A stretch of 64,000 nt of DNA from Lawsonibacter sp900766145 (GTDB lineage Bacteria > Bacillota > Clostridia > Oscillospirales > Oscillospiraceae), in assembly GCF_030372275.1 (NCBI RefSeq), contig NZ_JAUDDJ010000003.1; one strand, given 5' to 3'. Positions 23,504-31,658 of this stretch are shown here, in pieces. A program made the translations under genes and the position numbers. How positions within the stretch are numbered: position 1 is the first letter of the stretch; every line of letters starts with the position of its first letter. The notes under the pieces are model-generated. The model was not told the origin of the DNA and searched no databases. It was given only the letters and a program-made list of their open reading frames with translations.

Positions 23504-25258
23504 ATGTTCAGCAAAGCGTTTCAGCGCAAATACGCCCTGACCGACCAGGGCCTGAAAAACACCAAAAGCGGCGCGTTCTGGACCGTCGTCACCAACCTGG
23601 TGGTCATGGGCGGCATGGGTATCCTGTACTTGCTGATGGGAGCCTTTATGGAGACCCTGACGGATGGGGCGCCTCTGCCGGGGGCGGTGCTGCCGGTTGC
23701 CCTGACGGTGGGGTTCGTCCTGCTGTCCTTTGTGACCCACCTGCAGCAATACCGGGCCACCTATGGCCTGGTGTACGGCGAGGTCAAGACCACCCGCCTG
23801 CGTCTGGCGGAGCGGCTGCGGAAACTGCCCCTGGGCTACTTTGGCAAGCGGGACCTGGCGGACCTGACCGAGACCATCATGGGGGACGTGAACCGGATGG
23901 AGCATGTGTGGAGCCATGTGCTGGGATACCTGTACGGGGCCTACATCTCCACCGCCATCATCGCCGTGTGCCTGCTGATCTACGACTGGCGGCTGATGAT
24001 TGCCTGTCTGTGGGGCGTGCCGGTGGCCTTTGGACTGCTGTTCGGCAGCCGGAAGATTGCGGCCCGGAGTTCCGAGGTAACAAAGAAAGCCGCCCTTCGG
24101 GTTTCCGACGGAATCCAGGAGGCGCTGGAGAACGTCCGGGAGATTCGGGCCGCTAACCAGGAGGAGCGGTATCTGGCCGGCCTCTATGAGAAGATCGACC
24201 AGCACGAAAAAGTCACCATTCGGGGCGAACTCACCACCGGCCTGTTCGTAAACGCCGCCAGCGTGATTATGCGCCTGGGCGTAGCGACCACCATCCTGAC
24301 GGGGGCAAGCCTGATATTGTCCGGGCAGATCGACTTCATGCTGTTGTTCCTGTTCCTGCTGGTCATCACGCGCGTGTATGCGCCCTTTGACCAGAGCCTG
24401 GCCATCATCGCGGAGATGTTCATCTCCCAAGTATCCGCCGACCGCATCAACGAGATCTACGAGACGCCCATCGCCACGGGGGCGGATGTCTTTCAGCCCA
24501 AAGGCCACGACATCATGTTTGACCATGTGCGCTTTTCCTATGGCGAGAAGGAAGTGCTGCACGATGTGAGCTTTACCGCTAAAGAGGGGCAGGTCACGGC
24601 GCTGGTGGGTCCCTCCGGCTCCGGCAAGAGCACCTGCGCGCGGCTGGCCGCCCGGCTGTGGGATATTACGGCCGGCCGCATTACCGTGGGCGGCGTGGAC
24701 ATTTCCACGGTGGACCCGGAGGTACTTCTTACCGACTACTCCATGGTGTTCCAGGATGTGGTTCTCTTTGACGACACGGTGATGGAGAACATCCGCCTGG
24801 GCAAGCGTGGCGCTACGGACGAGGAGGTACGCGCCGCTGCCAAGGCCGCCAACTGCGATGAATTTGTGGAGCGGCTCCCCCAGGGTTATGACACGCCCAT
24901 TGGGGAGAATGGCGCCAAACTCTCCGGCGGGGAGCGGCAGCGGATCTCCATCGCCCGGGCACTTCTAAAAGACGCACCCATCGTCCTGCTGGACGAGGCA
25001 ACCGCTTCCCTGGACGTGGAAAACGAGACAAAGGTACAGGGGGCCCTTTCCCGTCTGCTTCAGGGCAAGACGGTGCTGGTCATCGCCCACAGGATGCGTA
25101 CCGTGGCGGGAGCCGACCACATCGTGGTGCTGGATGACGGCCATGTGGCCCAGCAGGGCGCCCCGGCGGAGCTGATGGAACAGGGCGGCCTCTACCGCCG
25201 CATGGTGGAGCTCCAGAGCGAGAGCGCCCAGTGGCGGCTGAACGGCGCGGAGGCATAA
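23504..25258 (+). CDS. ABC transporter 1, subunit B (YbtQ/IrtB-type)
   Basis: A 584-aa permease-ATPase, partner of the preceding gene across a 16-bp gap with AAGGGGGAAGGG as binding site. Walker A GPSGSGKST is near residue 370, the signature is LSGGERQRISIARA, and Walker B is IVLLDEATASLDVENE. The last motif has DVENE, not DPENE as in the other seven subunits, so this half may be asymmetric. The start at 23504 (MFSKAFQRKYAL) fits the ribosome site; longer frames run into subunit A. The operon ends at a convergent terminator. Confidence 0.85.
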   Translation: MFSKAFQRKYALTDQGLKNTKSGAFWTVVTNLVVMGGMGILYLLMGAFMETLTDGAPLPGAVLPVALTVGFVLLSFVTHLQQYRATYGLVYGEVKTTRLRLAERLRKLPLGYFGKRDLADLTETIMGDVNRMEHVWSHVLGYLYGAYISTAIIAVCLLIYDWRLMIACLWGVPVAFGLLFGSRKIAARSSEVTKKAALRVSDGIQEALENVREIRAANQEERYLAGLYEKIDQHEKVTIRGELTTGLFVNAASVIMRLGVATTILTGASLILSGQIDFMLLFLFLLVITRVYAPFDQSLAIIAEMFISQVSADRINEIYETPIATGADVFQPKGHDIMFDHVRFSYGEKEVLHDVSFTAKEGQVTALVGPSGSGKSTCARLAARLWDITAGRITVGGVDISTVDPEVLLTDYSMVFQDVVLFDDTVMENIRLGKRGATDEEVRAAAKAANCDEFVERLPQGYDTPIGENGAKLSGGERQRISIARALLKDAPIVLLDEATASLDVENETKVQGALSRLLQGKTVLVIAHRMRTVAGADHIVVLDDGHVAQQGAPAELMEQGGLYRRMVELQSESAQWRLNGAEA

Positions 25259-25280
25259 CGCTTTCTGAAACCGGACAGAA

Positions 25281-25310
25281 AAGGGCACGGCTCAATCGAG
25301 CCGTGCCCTT
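25281..25310. terminator. bidirectional terminator between ABC pair 1 and AraC
   Basis: Thirteen-base perfect arms AAGGGCACGGCTC / GAGCCGTGCCCTT around a 4-nt loop. The AraC stop codon lies within it. The decayed AraC copy at 2664 kept a damaged version of this hairpin. Confidence 0.85.
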
Positions 25311-26251
25311 CTGCGATATTCCAGCGGTGGGCAGCCGAACTGCCTGGCAAAGACCGCCGCGAATTTACTTTGATTCTCGTAGCCCACCTGTGCCGCGATC
25401 TCGGCCACCCGCAGTTCGGTGTCCCGCAGCAACTCTGCCGCCCGGCGCATCCGCGCCTCCCGCAGGAATGTGGAGAGATTTTCCCCGAACACGCCCCGGA
25501 AGTAGTTTTTCAGACTGGTTTCGCTCACTTGAAACCGCTGGGCAAACTCTCGCACTGTGTGGTTCTGGCTCAAATCGGCGCACAGGATCTCCCGGGTTTC
25601 CCTGGCAATGGCCACCTGGGAGCGGGTGAAGTAGCGAATCGACGGACTAGCCTCCACAGGCTGGCGCTTCACTTCCCAGAGCAGCCGGGCGGAGAGCAGC
25701 TTGATCAGACCCAGTTCATGGGAATCCCGCAGCTGCCACAGTTCATCCAGCGCCGTCTGAACAGTGGGCGGAGTAGAGGCCAAATACAGGCGGCGGTGGG
25801 TGTGCAGATGCTCCATGATCTCCTCCGGGCTGACCTCACTCTCCTGAAAGAGCGGGCAGGGCTGCCGGGACAGCGTATCCAGATCAAGAAACAGCTCGAT
25901 CCCCTCATAGAGACTTCCGGGATAGCAATATTCCTCCTGGGCCTGCTGTGTCCCAACAGCCATATACCCCAGGGAGAGAAAGGCGAACTGGCCGTCATCC
26001 AGCGCCACCTCACAGCGGCCCTTCTGACAGAAATTCAAAAGGAGGATATTGTTTGCCTCGGCCTGCGCCAGGGGCCAGACCTGGGTATCAATCCGGTTGA
26101 AGGAGAGGATCGCACCTTCCCACAGGGAGAACAGCCGCAGACTGCCGTTTTCCGGTCCGCGGAGTGTCATCACGGCGGCTTTCCCGTCGGGACGGACCTC
26201 CACGCCGCCGGGAAAACGCCCAGCGTCAAAGAGTTGTGACAGGTTGGACAT
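25292..26251 (-). CDS. AraC family regulator, YbtA-like context
   Basis: A 319-aa regulator. Residues 1-210 are an effector-type domain, and the C-terminal 100 residues hold two HTH units (TVREFAQRFQVSETSLKNYF and RVAEIAAQVGYENQSKFAAV), ending FGCPPLEYRRR. It is divergent from the ECF operon at 26442 and convergent with ABC pair 1. In Yersinia, YbtA, an AraC protein, senses the siderophore and activates uptake genes; a similar role is plausible here. A pseudogene copy of its 3' end is at 2664-2866. Confidence 0.87.
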   Translation of the reverse strand: MSNLSQLFDAGRFPGGVEVRPDGKAAVMTLRGPENGSLRLFSLWEGAILSFNRIDTQVWPLAQAEANNILLLNFCQKGRCEVALDDGQFAFLSLGYMAVGTQQAQEEYCYPGSLYEGIELFLDLDTLSRQPCPLFQESEVSPEEIMEHLHTHRRLYLASTPPTVQTALDELWQLRDSHELGLIKLLSARLLWEVKRQPVEASPSIRYFTRSQVAIARETREILCADLSQNHTVREFAQRFQVSETSLKNYFRGVFGENLSTFLREARMRRAAELLRDTELRVAEIAAQVGYENQSKFAAVFARQFGCPPLEYRRRARLD

Positions 26252-26283
26252 AAATGTTTCCTCCGTTGTGTTCTCTTGCTCTG

Positions 26284-26312
26284 ATTGTATCGAACCGGGA
26301 GCAGGCCGTCAA
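26284..26312 (-). promoter_or_regulatory. promoter of AraC gene
   Basis: On the minus strand TTGACG (26307-26312), 17 bp, TACAAT (26284-26289). No palindrome overlaps it, so the AraC gene may be expressed independently of the shared operator. Confidence 0.72.
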
Positions 26313-26362
26313 TGGGACAGGGAAAATCAAATGCTGTTTGGAGCCAAAACGCTGGAATGGAG

Positions 26363-26392
26363 TTGGTGACAGGCAAAGAGATGTGCTATTCT
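26363..26392 (+). promoter_or_regulatory. promoter of ECF operon 1
   Basis: TTGGTG (26363-26368), 18 bp, TATTCT (26387-26392). The weak -35 suits an activator; the palindrome at 26401 starts 8 bp after the -10. Confidence 0.55.
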
Positions 26393-26400
26393 GTTCTGTG

Positions 26401-26416
26401 GTTAGCAATAACTAAC
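26401..26416. promoter_or_regulatory. GTTAG-N6-CTAAC operator (site 7)
   Basis: Perfect GTTAGCAATAACTAAC, 26 bp before the ECF S-component start. Confidence 0.85.
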
Positions 26417-26441
26417 GATTAGAAACAGGAGGAACAGAAAC

Positions 26442-27044
26442 ATGTCTCAATCATTGGAACAGGGAAAACGGAAACTGACCGCAAAGGACGCCATCACCGC
26501 CGGCGCACTGGGAGCGGTGTGCATCGCCATCCGCTTTGTTTTTATGCTGGTGGGCGGCGTCAGTCCCTATGTGTGGTTTGCCACCCACTTTATTGATGCC
26601 ATCCTGATTGGGCCGGTGTTTATGCTGATGGTTGCCAAAGTGCGAAAGAACGGTCCCTTTCTGCTCACCAGCCTTGTTACCGGCGTGGTGCTGGTAGCCG
26701 CCACATGGATGTTCCCCATCACCGGGCTGGTGGGCGGACTTCTGTGTGAGCTGTGCCTGCGGGCCGGGCAGTTCAGGCAGAAGAGCTGGTTGGTGCTGGG
26801 CTTCTTCTGCTTCAATCTTGGATTCATCGGGGACTTCCTGCCCCTGTGGTTCACCAAAGAGAGCTATCTGGAGTATGCCGCCCAGATGATGGATGCCGGC
26901 TATATGGCCACCATGGAGGGCCTACTAACTTGGCCGGTGTTCGGGATCATCGTGCTGAGTATCCTGGTGGGCTCCATCCTGGGCGCCCTGCTGGGCATGA
27001 AGCTCATGCGCAAGCACTTCGTCAAGGCCGGGCTGGCACAATGA
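26442..27044 (+). CDS. ECF transporter S component, Trep_Strep family (copy 1)
   Basis: A 200-aa membrane protein with about six helices and a short cytoplasmic N-terminus (LTAKDAITAGALGAVCIAIR). I recognise the Trep_Strep group (TIGR02185 by memory) of putative ECF substrate-binding subunits, which in Streptococcus equi occurs in the equibactin locus. The stop overlaps the T-component start by four bases. It should bind the substrate and hand it to the T/A module. Copy 2 is at 40574. Confidence 0.85.
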   Translation: MSQSLEQGKRKLTAKDAITAGALGAVCIAIRFVFMLVGGVSPYVWFATHFIDAILIGPVFMLMVAKVRKNGPFLLTSLVTGVVLVAATWMFPITGLVGGLLCELCLRAGQFRQKSWLVLGFFCFNLGFIGDFLPLWFTKESYLEYAAQMMDAGYMATMEGLLTWPVFGIIVLSILVGSILGALLGMKLMRKHFVKAGLAQ

Positions 27045-27733
27045 GGGCGCGGACCGCCCGCGGTTCCTTTCTGGACCCACGGACCAAAATTCTGATTTGG
27101 CTGCTGGCCAATGTGGTGGTGTTCACCTGGACTCCGGCGGTGTTCCGCATCGCCGTGATGCTGGTCTACTTCAGCCTATTCCTGCTGGAGCGGAAGGGAA
27201 AGATGCTGGTGGGCCTGCTGCTGGTCTATCTGGTCATCGTGGCAGTGCAGTTCTGGCTGTTGCCGCTGCTGCCTGGATCTCTTGCCACGGTCTTTGCCAC
27301 AGTGACCTATTTTATTCTGGTCTTTCCCTGCATTGCCGGCGGGGCTTACATCATTGCCACTACCAGTGTCAGCCAGTTCATGGCCGCTCTGGAACGGTTG
27401 GGAGCACCCCGGAGCTTTTCCATCACTCTGGCGGTGACCCTCCGGTTTCTGCCGGCGCTCCGCCAGGACTTCCGGCATATCCGGGACGCTATGGCTCTGC
27501 GCGAGATCCACGGCCTGGAGGAAAAATTGGAGTGTATCTATGTCCCCATGCTCATGGGGGCGGCCCAGACAGCGGAGGAACTCAGCGAGTCTGCCACCGC
27601 CAGGGGCATTGAGCACCCGGGGAGAATGTCCTCCTTGCGGCCCATCGGATTTCATGTTCAAGATGCGGCCATGACTTTGTTGTTCCTTGCCCTGTGCGTG
27701 GGTGGGATCTGCTGCAAGGGGGTGCTCCCGTGA
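27041..27733 (+). CDS. ECF transporter T component (copy 1)
   Basis: A 230-aa CbiQ/EcfT-type transmembrane subunit: FLDPRTKILIWLLANVVVF at the start and the coupling-helix region LPALRQDFRHIRDAMALREI with ESATARGIEHPG near the end (the two Ala-Arg-Gly-like coupling motifs of EcfT). The ATG overlaps the stop of the S gene and its own stop overlaps the GTG of the ATPase gene, so all three are translationally coupled. Confidence 0.88.
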   Translation: MRARTARGSFLDPRTKILIWLLANVVVFTWTPAVFRIAVMLVYFSLFLLERKGKMLVGLLLVYLVIVAVQFWLLPLLPGSLATVFATVTYFILVFPCIAGGAYIIATTSVSQFMAALERLGAPRSFSITLAVTLRFLPALRQDFRHIRDAMALREIHGLEEKLECIYVPMLMGAAQTAEELSESATARGIEHPGRMSSLRPIGFHVQDAAMTLLFLALCVGGICCKGVLP

Positions 27734-29112
27734 TCACCTTCGACCATGTGACGTACACCTATGAGGGGCAGACGGAGCCCAGTCTTTGGGACTGTTCTTT
27801 TGCGGTAGAACCGGGAGAACTGATCCTTTTCACCGGTGAGAGCGGGTGCGGAAAGACCACGATCATCAAGCTCATCAACGGGCTGCTCCAGCATGGCGGA
27901 GGCGGGACTTTGGAAGGCACCGTCACAGTCAACGGCCGGGATGTGGCCGGGGCGCCCCTGTGGGAGCTGGCCCAGACCGTGGGCTCTGTGTTTCAGAACC
28001 CCAAGTCTCAGTTCTTCAATCTGGACACCACCGGCGAGGTGCTCTTTGGCCTGGAGAGCCGGGGCGCCTCTCGGGAGGAAATGTCCCAGGCCCTGGATTC
28101 CGCCGTTCAGGTCTGCGGCGTGGGTCCGCTCCTGGATCGAAATATCTTTGCTCTGTCCGGCGGGGAGAAGCAGCGCATCGCCTGTGCCAGCGCGTGGGCC
28201 ATGGGGCCGGCGGTGTTTGTGTTGGATGAGCCCTCCTCCAATCTGGACGGCGAGGGCGTCCGCGAGCTGCGGGACATTCTGAGGCGTCTGAAAGCAGCGG
28301 GAAAAACCGTCCTGGTGGCGGAGCACCGCCTGTGGTACGCCGCAGACCTCGCCGACCGGGTGTTCTATCTGCGGGAAGGGCAGTTGGAGCAGATCTACAC
28401 CGGGGCGGAGTTCCTGGCTTTGCCGGAAGAGAAAAGGCGCTCCATGGGTCTGCGGAGTTTGACGGAGGTGCCGCTGCCGGAGCCGCACCCAACAGCGGAA
28501 ACGGGCGGTCTGACGGTACGAGGCCTTCGGGCTTCCTACGGCGGCAGAGCAGTCTGGCAGGATGTGTCCTTTACCGCGCCACGGGGGCAGATCACAGCCA
28601 TTACCGGTCACAACGGGGCGGGCAAGACCACTTTGGCCCGGTGCCTGTGCGGTTTGATGAAAGAGCAGGCCGGGACGATCCTGTGGGGCGGAAGCCTCTT
28701 GGGCCGAAAGGAAAGACGGCGAAGGGCCTTCCTCATCATGCAGGATGTGAACCTTCAGCTTTTTGGGGACAGCGTGCTGGCGGAAGCGCGGCTGGGCAGC
28801 ACAGCCACAGAGCAGGAGGCTCTGGCCGCCCTGGAGCAGATGGATCTGGTCCAGTACGCCCAGGCGCACCCGTTGGCGCTCTCCGGCGGGCAGAAGCAGC
28901 GTCTGGCCATTGTGGACGGCTGCCTCAGCGGAAAGGAACTGCTGATCTTCGACGAGCCCACCAGCGGACTGGATTATGCCCACATGCTGGAGGTGAGCCG
29001 CCTGCTCCGGGAATTGGCGGAGCGGGGACTGTGCGTGCTGGTTATCACTCACGACGGGGAGTTCCTGCGGGAGAGCGGCGCCCGAGCCGTTTCCTGGCTG
29101 TCGGAGGAATGA
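27730..29112 (+). CDS. ECF transporter ATPase, two fused ABC domains (copy 1)
   Basis: A 460-aa protein with two complete ABC domains in tandem, equivalent to EcfA and EcfA' fused. Domain 1 has GESGCGKTT, LSGGEKQRIACA and FVLDEPSSNLD. Domain 2 starts near residue 260 and has GHNGAGKTT, LSGGQKQRLAI and LIFDEPTSGLD. Q-loops read VFQNPKSQFF and IMQDVNLQLF, the classic ECF form. The start is GTG at 27730, overlapping the T-gene stop. It supplies energy for the S component encoded two genes upstream. Confidence 0.9.
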   Translation: MITFDHVTYTYEGQTEPSLWDCSFAVEPGELILFTGESGCGKTTIIKLINGLLQHGGGGTLEGTVTVNGRDVAGAPLWELAQTVGSVFQNPKSQFFNLDTTGEVLFGLESRGASREEMSQALDSAVQVCGVGPLLDRNIFALSGGEKQRIACASAWAMGPAVFVLDEPSSNLDGEGVRELRDILRRLKAAGKTVLVAEHRLWYAADLADRVFYLREGQLEQIYTGAEFLALPEEKRRSMGLRSLTEVPLPEPHPTAETGGLTVRGLRASYGGRAVWQDVSFTAPRGQITAITGHNGAGKTTLARCLCGLMKEQAGTILWGGSLLGRKERRRRAFLIMQDVNLQLFGDSVLAEARLGSTATEQEALAALEQMDLVQYAQAHPLALSGGQKQRLAIVDGCLSGKELLIFDEPTSGLDYAHMLEVSRLLRELAERGLCVLVITHDGEFLRESGARAVSWLSEE

Positions 29113-29149
29113 CATCATGAGCAACGCCGTAAATTTTCCCGGAGAATGC

Positions 29150-29178
29150 TTGACAAATAGTGTTCAGCAGATTAAAAT
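29150..29178 (+). promoter_or_regulatory. tetR-2 promoter
   Basis: TTGACA (29150-29155), 17 bp, TAAAAT (29173-29178). Confidence 0.78.
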
Positions 29179-29208
29179 AACATCGTTATTTAATAACGAC
29201 GTTATTTT
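29174..29208. promoter_or_regulatory. TetR-2 autogenous operator
   Basis: A 35-bp near-perfect palindrome centred on 29191. The arms start AAAATAACATCGTTATT and end AATAACGACGTTATTTT, differing from full symmetry at essentially one pair. It overlaps the -10 box. Confidence 0.8.
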
Positions 29209-29220
29209 AAGGAGAAGCCG

Positions 29221-29847
29221 ATGCGCGTTCTGAATGAAAAGCTCTGTGCAGACATACTGGAGACCGGCAGAAAAGAGTTCCTCGCGTTAGGCTACCGGGA
29301 TGCTTCATTGCGGCATATAGCCGCTTCACTGGGAGTAACTACCGGGGCTATCTACCGCTATTATGCGGACAAAGAGGCGCTGTTTGACGCTTTGGTCGCC
29401 CAGCCGGCCCAAGAGCTGGCGGATCGCTACCGGGCGGTACAGCAGACCTTTGCTCAGCAGAGCGTGGAGGAGCAGGTACGAAACCTCCCCGAAGTGCCTG
29501 ACGAAGAGGCCGGGTGGATGCTGGACTTCATCTACGACCACTTCGACGCCTTCAAACTGATCGCCTGCTGCGCCGGGGGCACTAAGTATGAGCACTATCT
29601 GGATACTCTGGCGGAAATCGAGGATAACGCCGGCCGGGCCCTCATTGAAAAGATGGCAGAGGCCGGCTACTCGCTGCCTCAAATCGACGACGAACTCATC
29701 CACATCATGTCCAGCGCCCTGTTCAACGGCATCTTTGAGACGGTGCGCCACGACATGCCCCGGGAGAAGGCACTTCGCTATATGGCAAGCCTCCGGGACT
29801 TCTATTCTGCCGGTTGGTTCAAACTGCTGGGGATCTCAGACACCTGA
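29221..29847 (+). CDS. TetR family repressor 2
   Basis: A 208-aa TetR regulator with HTH ASLRHIAASLGVTTGAIYRY (about residues 26-45) and the usual YADKEALFDALV continuation. The C-terminal half is clearly related to TetR 1 (shared ending pattern HDMPREKALRYMASLRDFYSAG versus HDMPREQAQRD in copy 1). The ATG follows AAGGAG. The 35-bp palindrome over its promoter indicates autorepression. Its stop codon lies inside the terminator stem. ABC pair 2 follows after 56 bp. Confidence 0.88.
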   Translation: MRVLNEKLCADILETGRKEFLALGYRDASLRHIAASLGVTTGAIYRYYADKEALFDALVAQPAQELADRYRAVQQTFAQQSVEEQVRNLPEVPDEEAGWMLDFIYDHFDAFKLIACCAGGTKYEHYLDTLAEIEDNAGRALIEKMAEAGYSLPQIDDELIHIMSSALFNGIFETVRHDMPREKALRYMASLRDFYSAGWFKLLGISDT

Positions 29848-29863
29848 GTTCCCCCAGTTTTTT
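29827..29863 (+). terminator. terminator of tetR-2
   Basis: Arms CTGGGG-CTCAG / CTGAG-CCCCAG, loop ACAC, then TTTTTT. The TetR stop codon is within the stem. Confidence 0.85.
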
Positions 29864-29871
29864 GATTAAAA

Positions 29872-29887
29872 GTTAGCAAAAACTAAC
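29872..29887. promoter_or_regulatory. GTTAG-N6-CTAAC operator (site 8)
   Basis: Perfect outer pentamers: GTTAGCAAAAACTAAC, 16 bp before the first gene of ABC pair 2 and directly after the tetR-2 terminator. Confidence 0.82.
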
Positions 29888-29903
29888 TAAAGGAGATGCT
29901 GAT

Positions 29904-31655
29904 ATGGAATCTAAGAAAGCGCCCTCCCCCTTTGCCGTACTATGGGGCTGGGCGGACGGTGAGCACGGCGGGTTTTACACCTCGGTGGCCTTGGCGCTGC
30001 TGGGGGTGGCCTGCGGGATGGTGCCCTATTTCTGTGTGGCGGCTATGATCGCACGGCTTCTCTCCGGCGGGGGCTTGGTGGAGTGCATGCCCTGGTGCGC
30101 GGGCGCGCTGGTGGGGTATCTGGGGAAAGCCCTGTTCTCCACTTGGTCCACGGCGCTGTCCCATACCGCAACTTATCATATTCTGCGGAAGGTCCGCAGG
30201 GAACTGCTGGCGAAACTAAGCCGGGTGCCCATGGGCACTATCTTGGATACTCCATCTGGCCAGTACAAGACCACCATCGTAGACCGTGTGGAGGGCATGG
30301 AACCCACTCTAGCCCACCTGCTGCCGGAGATGACCTCCAACCTGTTGGTACCGCTTGCTATCGCGGTCTATATTTTTGTGCTGGATTGGCGGATGGGACT
30401 GGCATCCCTTGTGACGACGGTAGTGGGTATGCTGGTGTCCATGCAGAGCGCCAAGAACTACGGCCCCCGCTGGCAGGGGGCGGTGGAGGTGGGCCGCCGC
30501 ATGGCAAACGCCATTGTGGAGTATGTGGGCGGCATCCAGGTGGTGAAGGCCTTCAGCCAGTCCGCCGGTTCCTATAAGCGATACTCCGATGCGGTAACGG
30601 AGAACGCCCAATACTATGTGGACTGGATGGCGGAAAACCAGAAGTTCATGGCCGTCATGCAGACGGTGATCCCCTCGGTGCTGCTGCCGGTGCTGCCGGT
30701 GGGACTGCTGCTGTGGTCCGGTGGCAGCCTGTCCGCCGCCACCTTCCTCACTATTGTAGTGCTGTCCTTGGGTCTCACAGGGCCGCTGATTTCCGCCATG
30801 ACCTTTGTGGATGAACTGGCGGTGGTGGGCACCAATGTGGGGGAGATCTCCGCCATCCTGGATGCCCCGGAACTCCAGCGGCCGGAGCAGGAGGCTACCC
30901 TCAGCGGTATGGCTATCAATCTGGACCACGTCTCTTTCACCTACAAGGCGGAGGACGGTGAGGTGCTCCATGACATCTCCCTGGACATCGCGCCGGGCAC
31001 CGTCACCGCCTTGGTGGGTCCCTCCGGCTCCGGCAAGAGCACCATCGCCAAACTGATTGCCGGGTTCTGGGACGTGTCCGGCGGCAGTATCACCCTGGGC
31101 GGGGCCGATTTGAAAGACATTCCCCTGGAGCAGTTGAACCGGCAGATCGCCTACGTGTCCCAGGACAACTACCTCTTTGACCGCACGGTTCGGGAAAATA
31201 TCCGCATGGGCCGTCTGGATGCCAGCGACGAGGAAGTGGAGCGGGTAGCAAAAGCCGCTGGGTGCGACGAGTTCATCCGGGCGCTGGATCATGGGTACGA
31301 CACGATCTGCGGCGGTGGCGGCGGGCACCTGTCCGGTGGGGAGAAGCAGCGGATCTCCATTGCCCGGGCCATGCTGAAGGACGCCCCCATCGTGATCCTG
31401 GACGAAGCTACCGCAAGTATTGACCCCGAGAACGAGGCGGTAATTCAGCGGGCCATCTCCAACCTGACCCGGGGCAAGACCCTGATCGTCATCGCCCACC
31501 GGCTGGGAACAGTGGCCGACGCGGACAACATCGTAGTCATTAACGAGGGCCGGATCGCCGGTCAGGGGCGGCAGGAGGAGTTGCTGAAACAGTGCCCACT
31601 GTATGCCCAGATGTGGAACACCTATCTGGGTACCCGGGACGGGAAGGAGGAATGA
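29904..31655 (+). CDS. ABC transporter 2, subunit A (YbtP/IrtA-type)
   Basis: A 583-aa permease-ATPase. Membrane part to about residue 330 includes DTPSGQYKTTIVDRVEGMEP and LLPEMTSNLLVPLAIA, a stretch shared with the A subunits at 44338 and 49705. Walker A GPSGSGKST is near 371, the signature is LSGGEKQRISIARA, and Walker B is IVILDEATASIDPENE. The start has AAAGGAG upstream. It is followed 3 bp later by subunit B. Predicted to import a metal-chelator complex by analogy with YbtPQ. Confidence 0.86.
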   Translation: MESKKAPSPFAVLWGWADGEHGGFYTSVALALLGVACGMVPYFCVAAMIARLLSGGGLVECMPWCAGALVGYLGKALFSTWSTALSHTATYHILRKVRRELLAKLSRVPMGTILDTPSGQYKTTIVDRVEGMEPTLAHLLPEMTSNLLVPLAIAVYIFVLDWRMGLASLVTTVVGMLVSMQSAKNYGPRWQGAVEVGRRMANAIVEYVGGIQVVKAFSQSAGSYKRYSDAVTENAQYYVDWMAENQKFMAVMQTVIPSVLLPVLPVGLLLWSGGSLSAATFLTIVVLSLGLTGPLISAMTFVDELAVVGTNVGEISAILDAPELQRPEQEATLSGMAINLDHVSFTYKAEDGEVLHDISLDIAPGTVTALVGPSGSGKSTIAKLIAGFWDVSGGSITLGGADLKDIPLEQLNRQIAYVSQDNYLFDRTVRENIRMGRLDASDEEVERVAKAAGCDEFIRALDHGYDTICGGGGGHLSGGEKQRISIARAMLKDAPIVILDEATASIDPENEAVIQRAISNLTRGKTLIVIAHRLGTVADADNIVVINEGRIAGQGRQEELLKQCPLYAQMWNTYLGTRDGKEE

Positions 31656-31658
31656 GCC

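Noticed and set aside
21676..23514. Very long antisense frames inside ABC, ECF and ahpF genes (up to 640 codons)
   Set aside because: High GC with few stop codons on the opposite strand makes such frames common; none has a start site, motif or conserved product.
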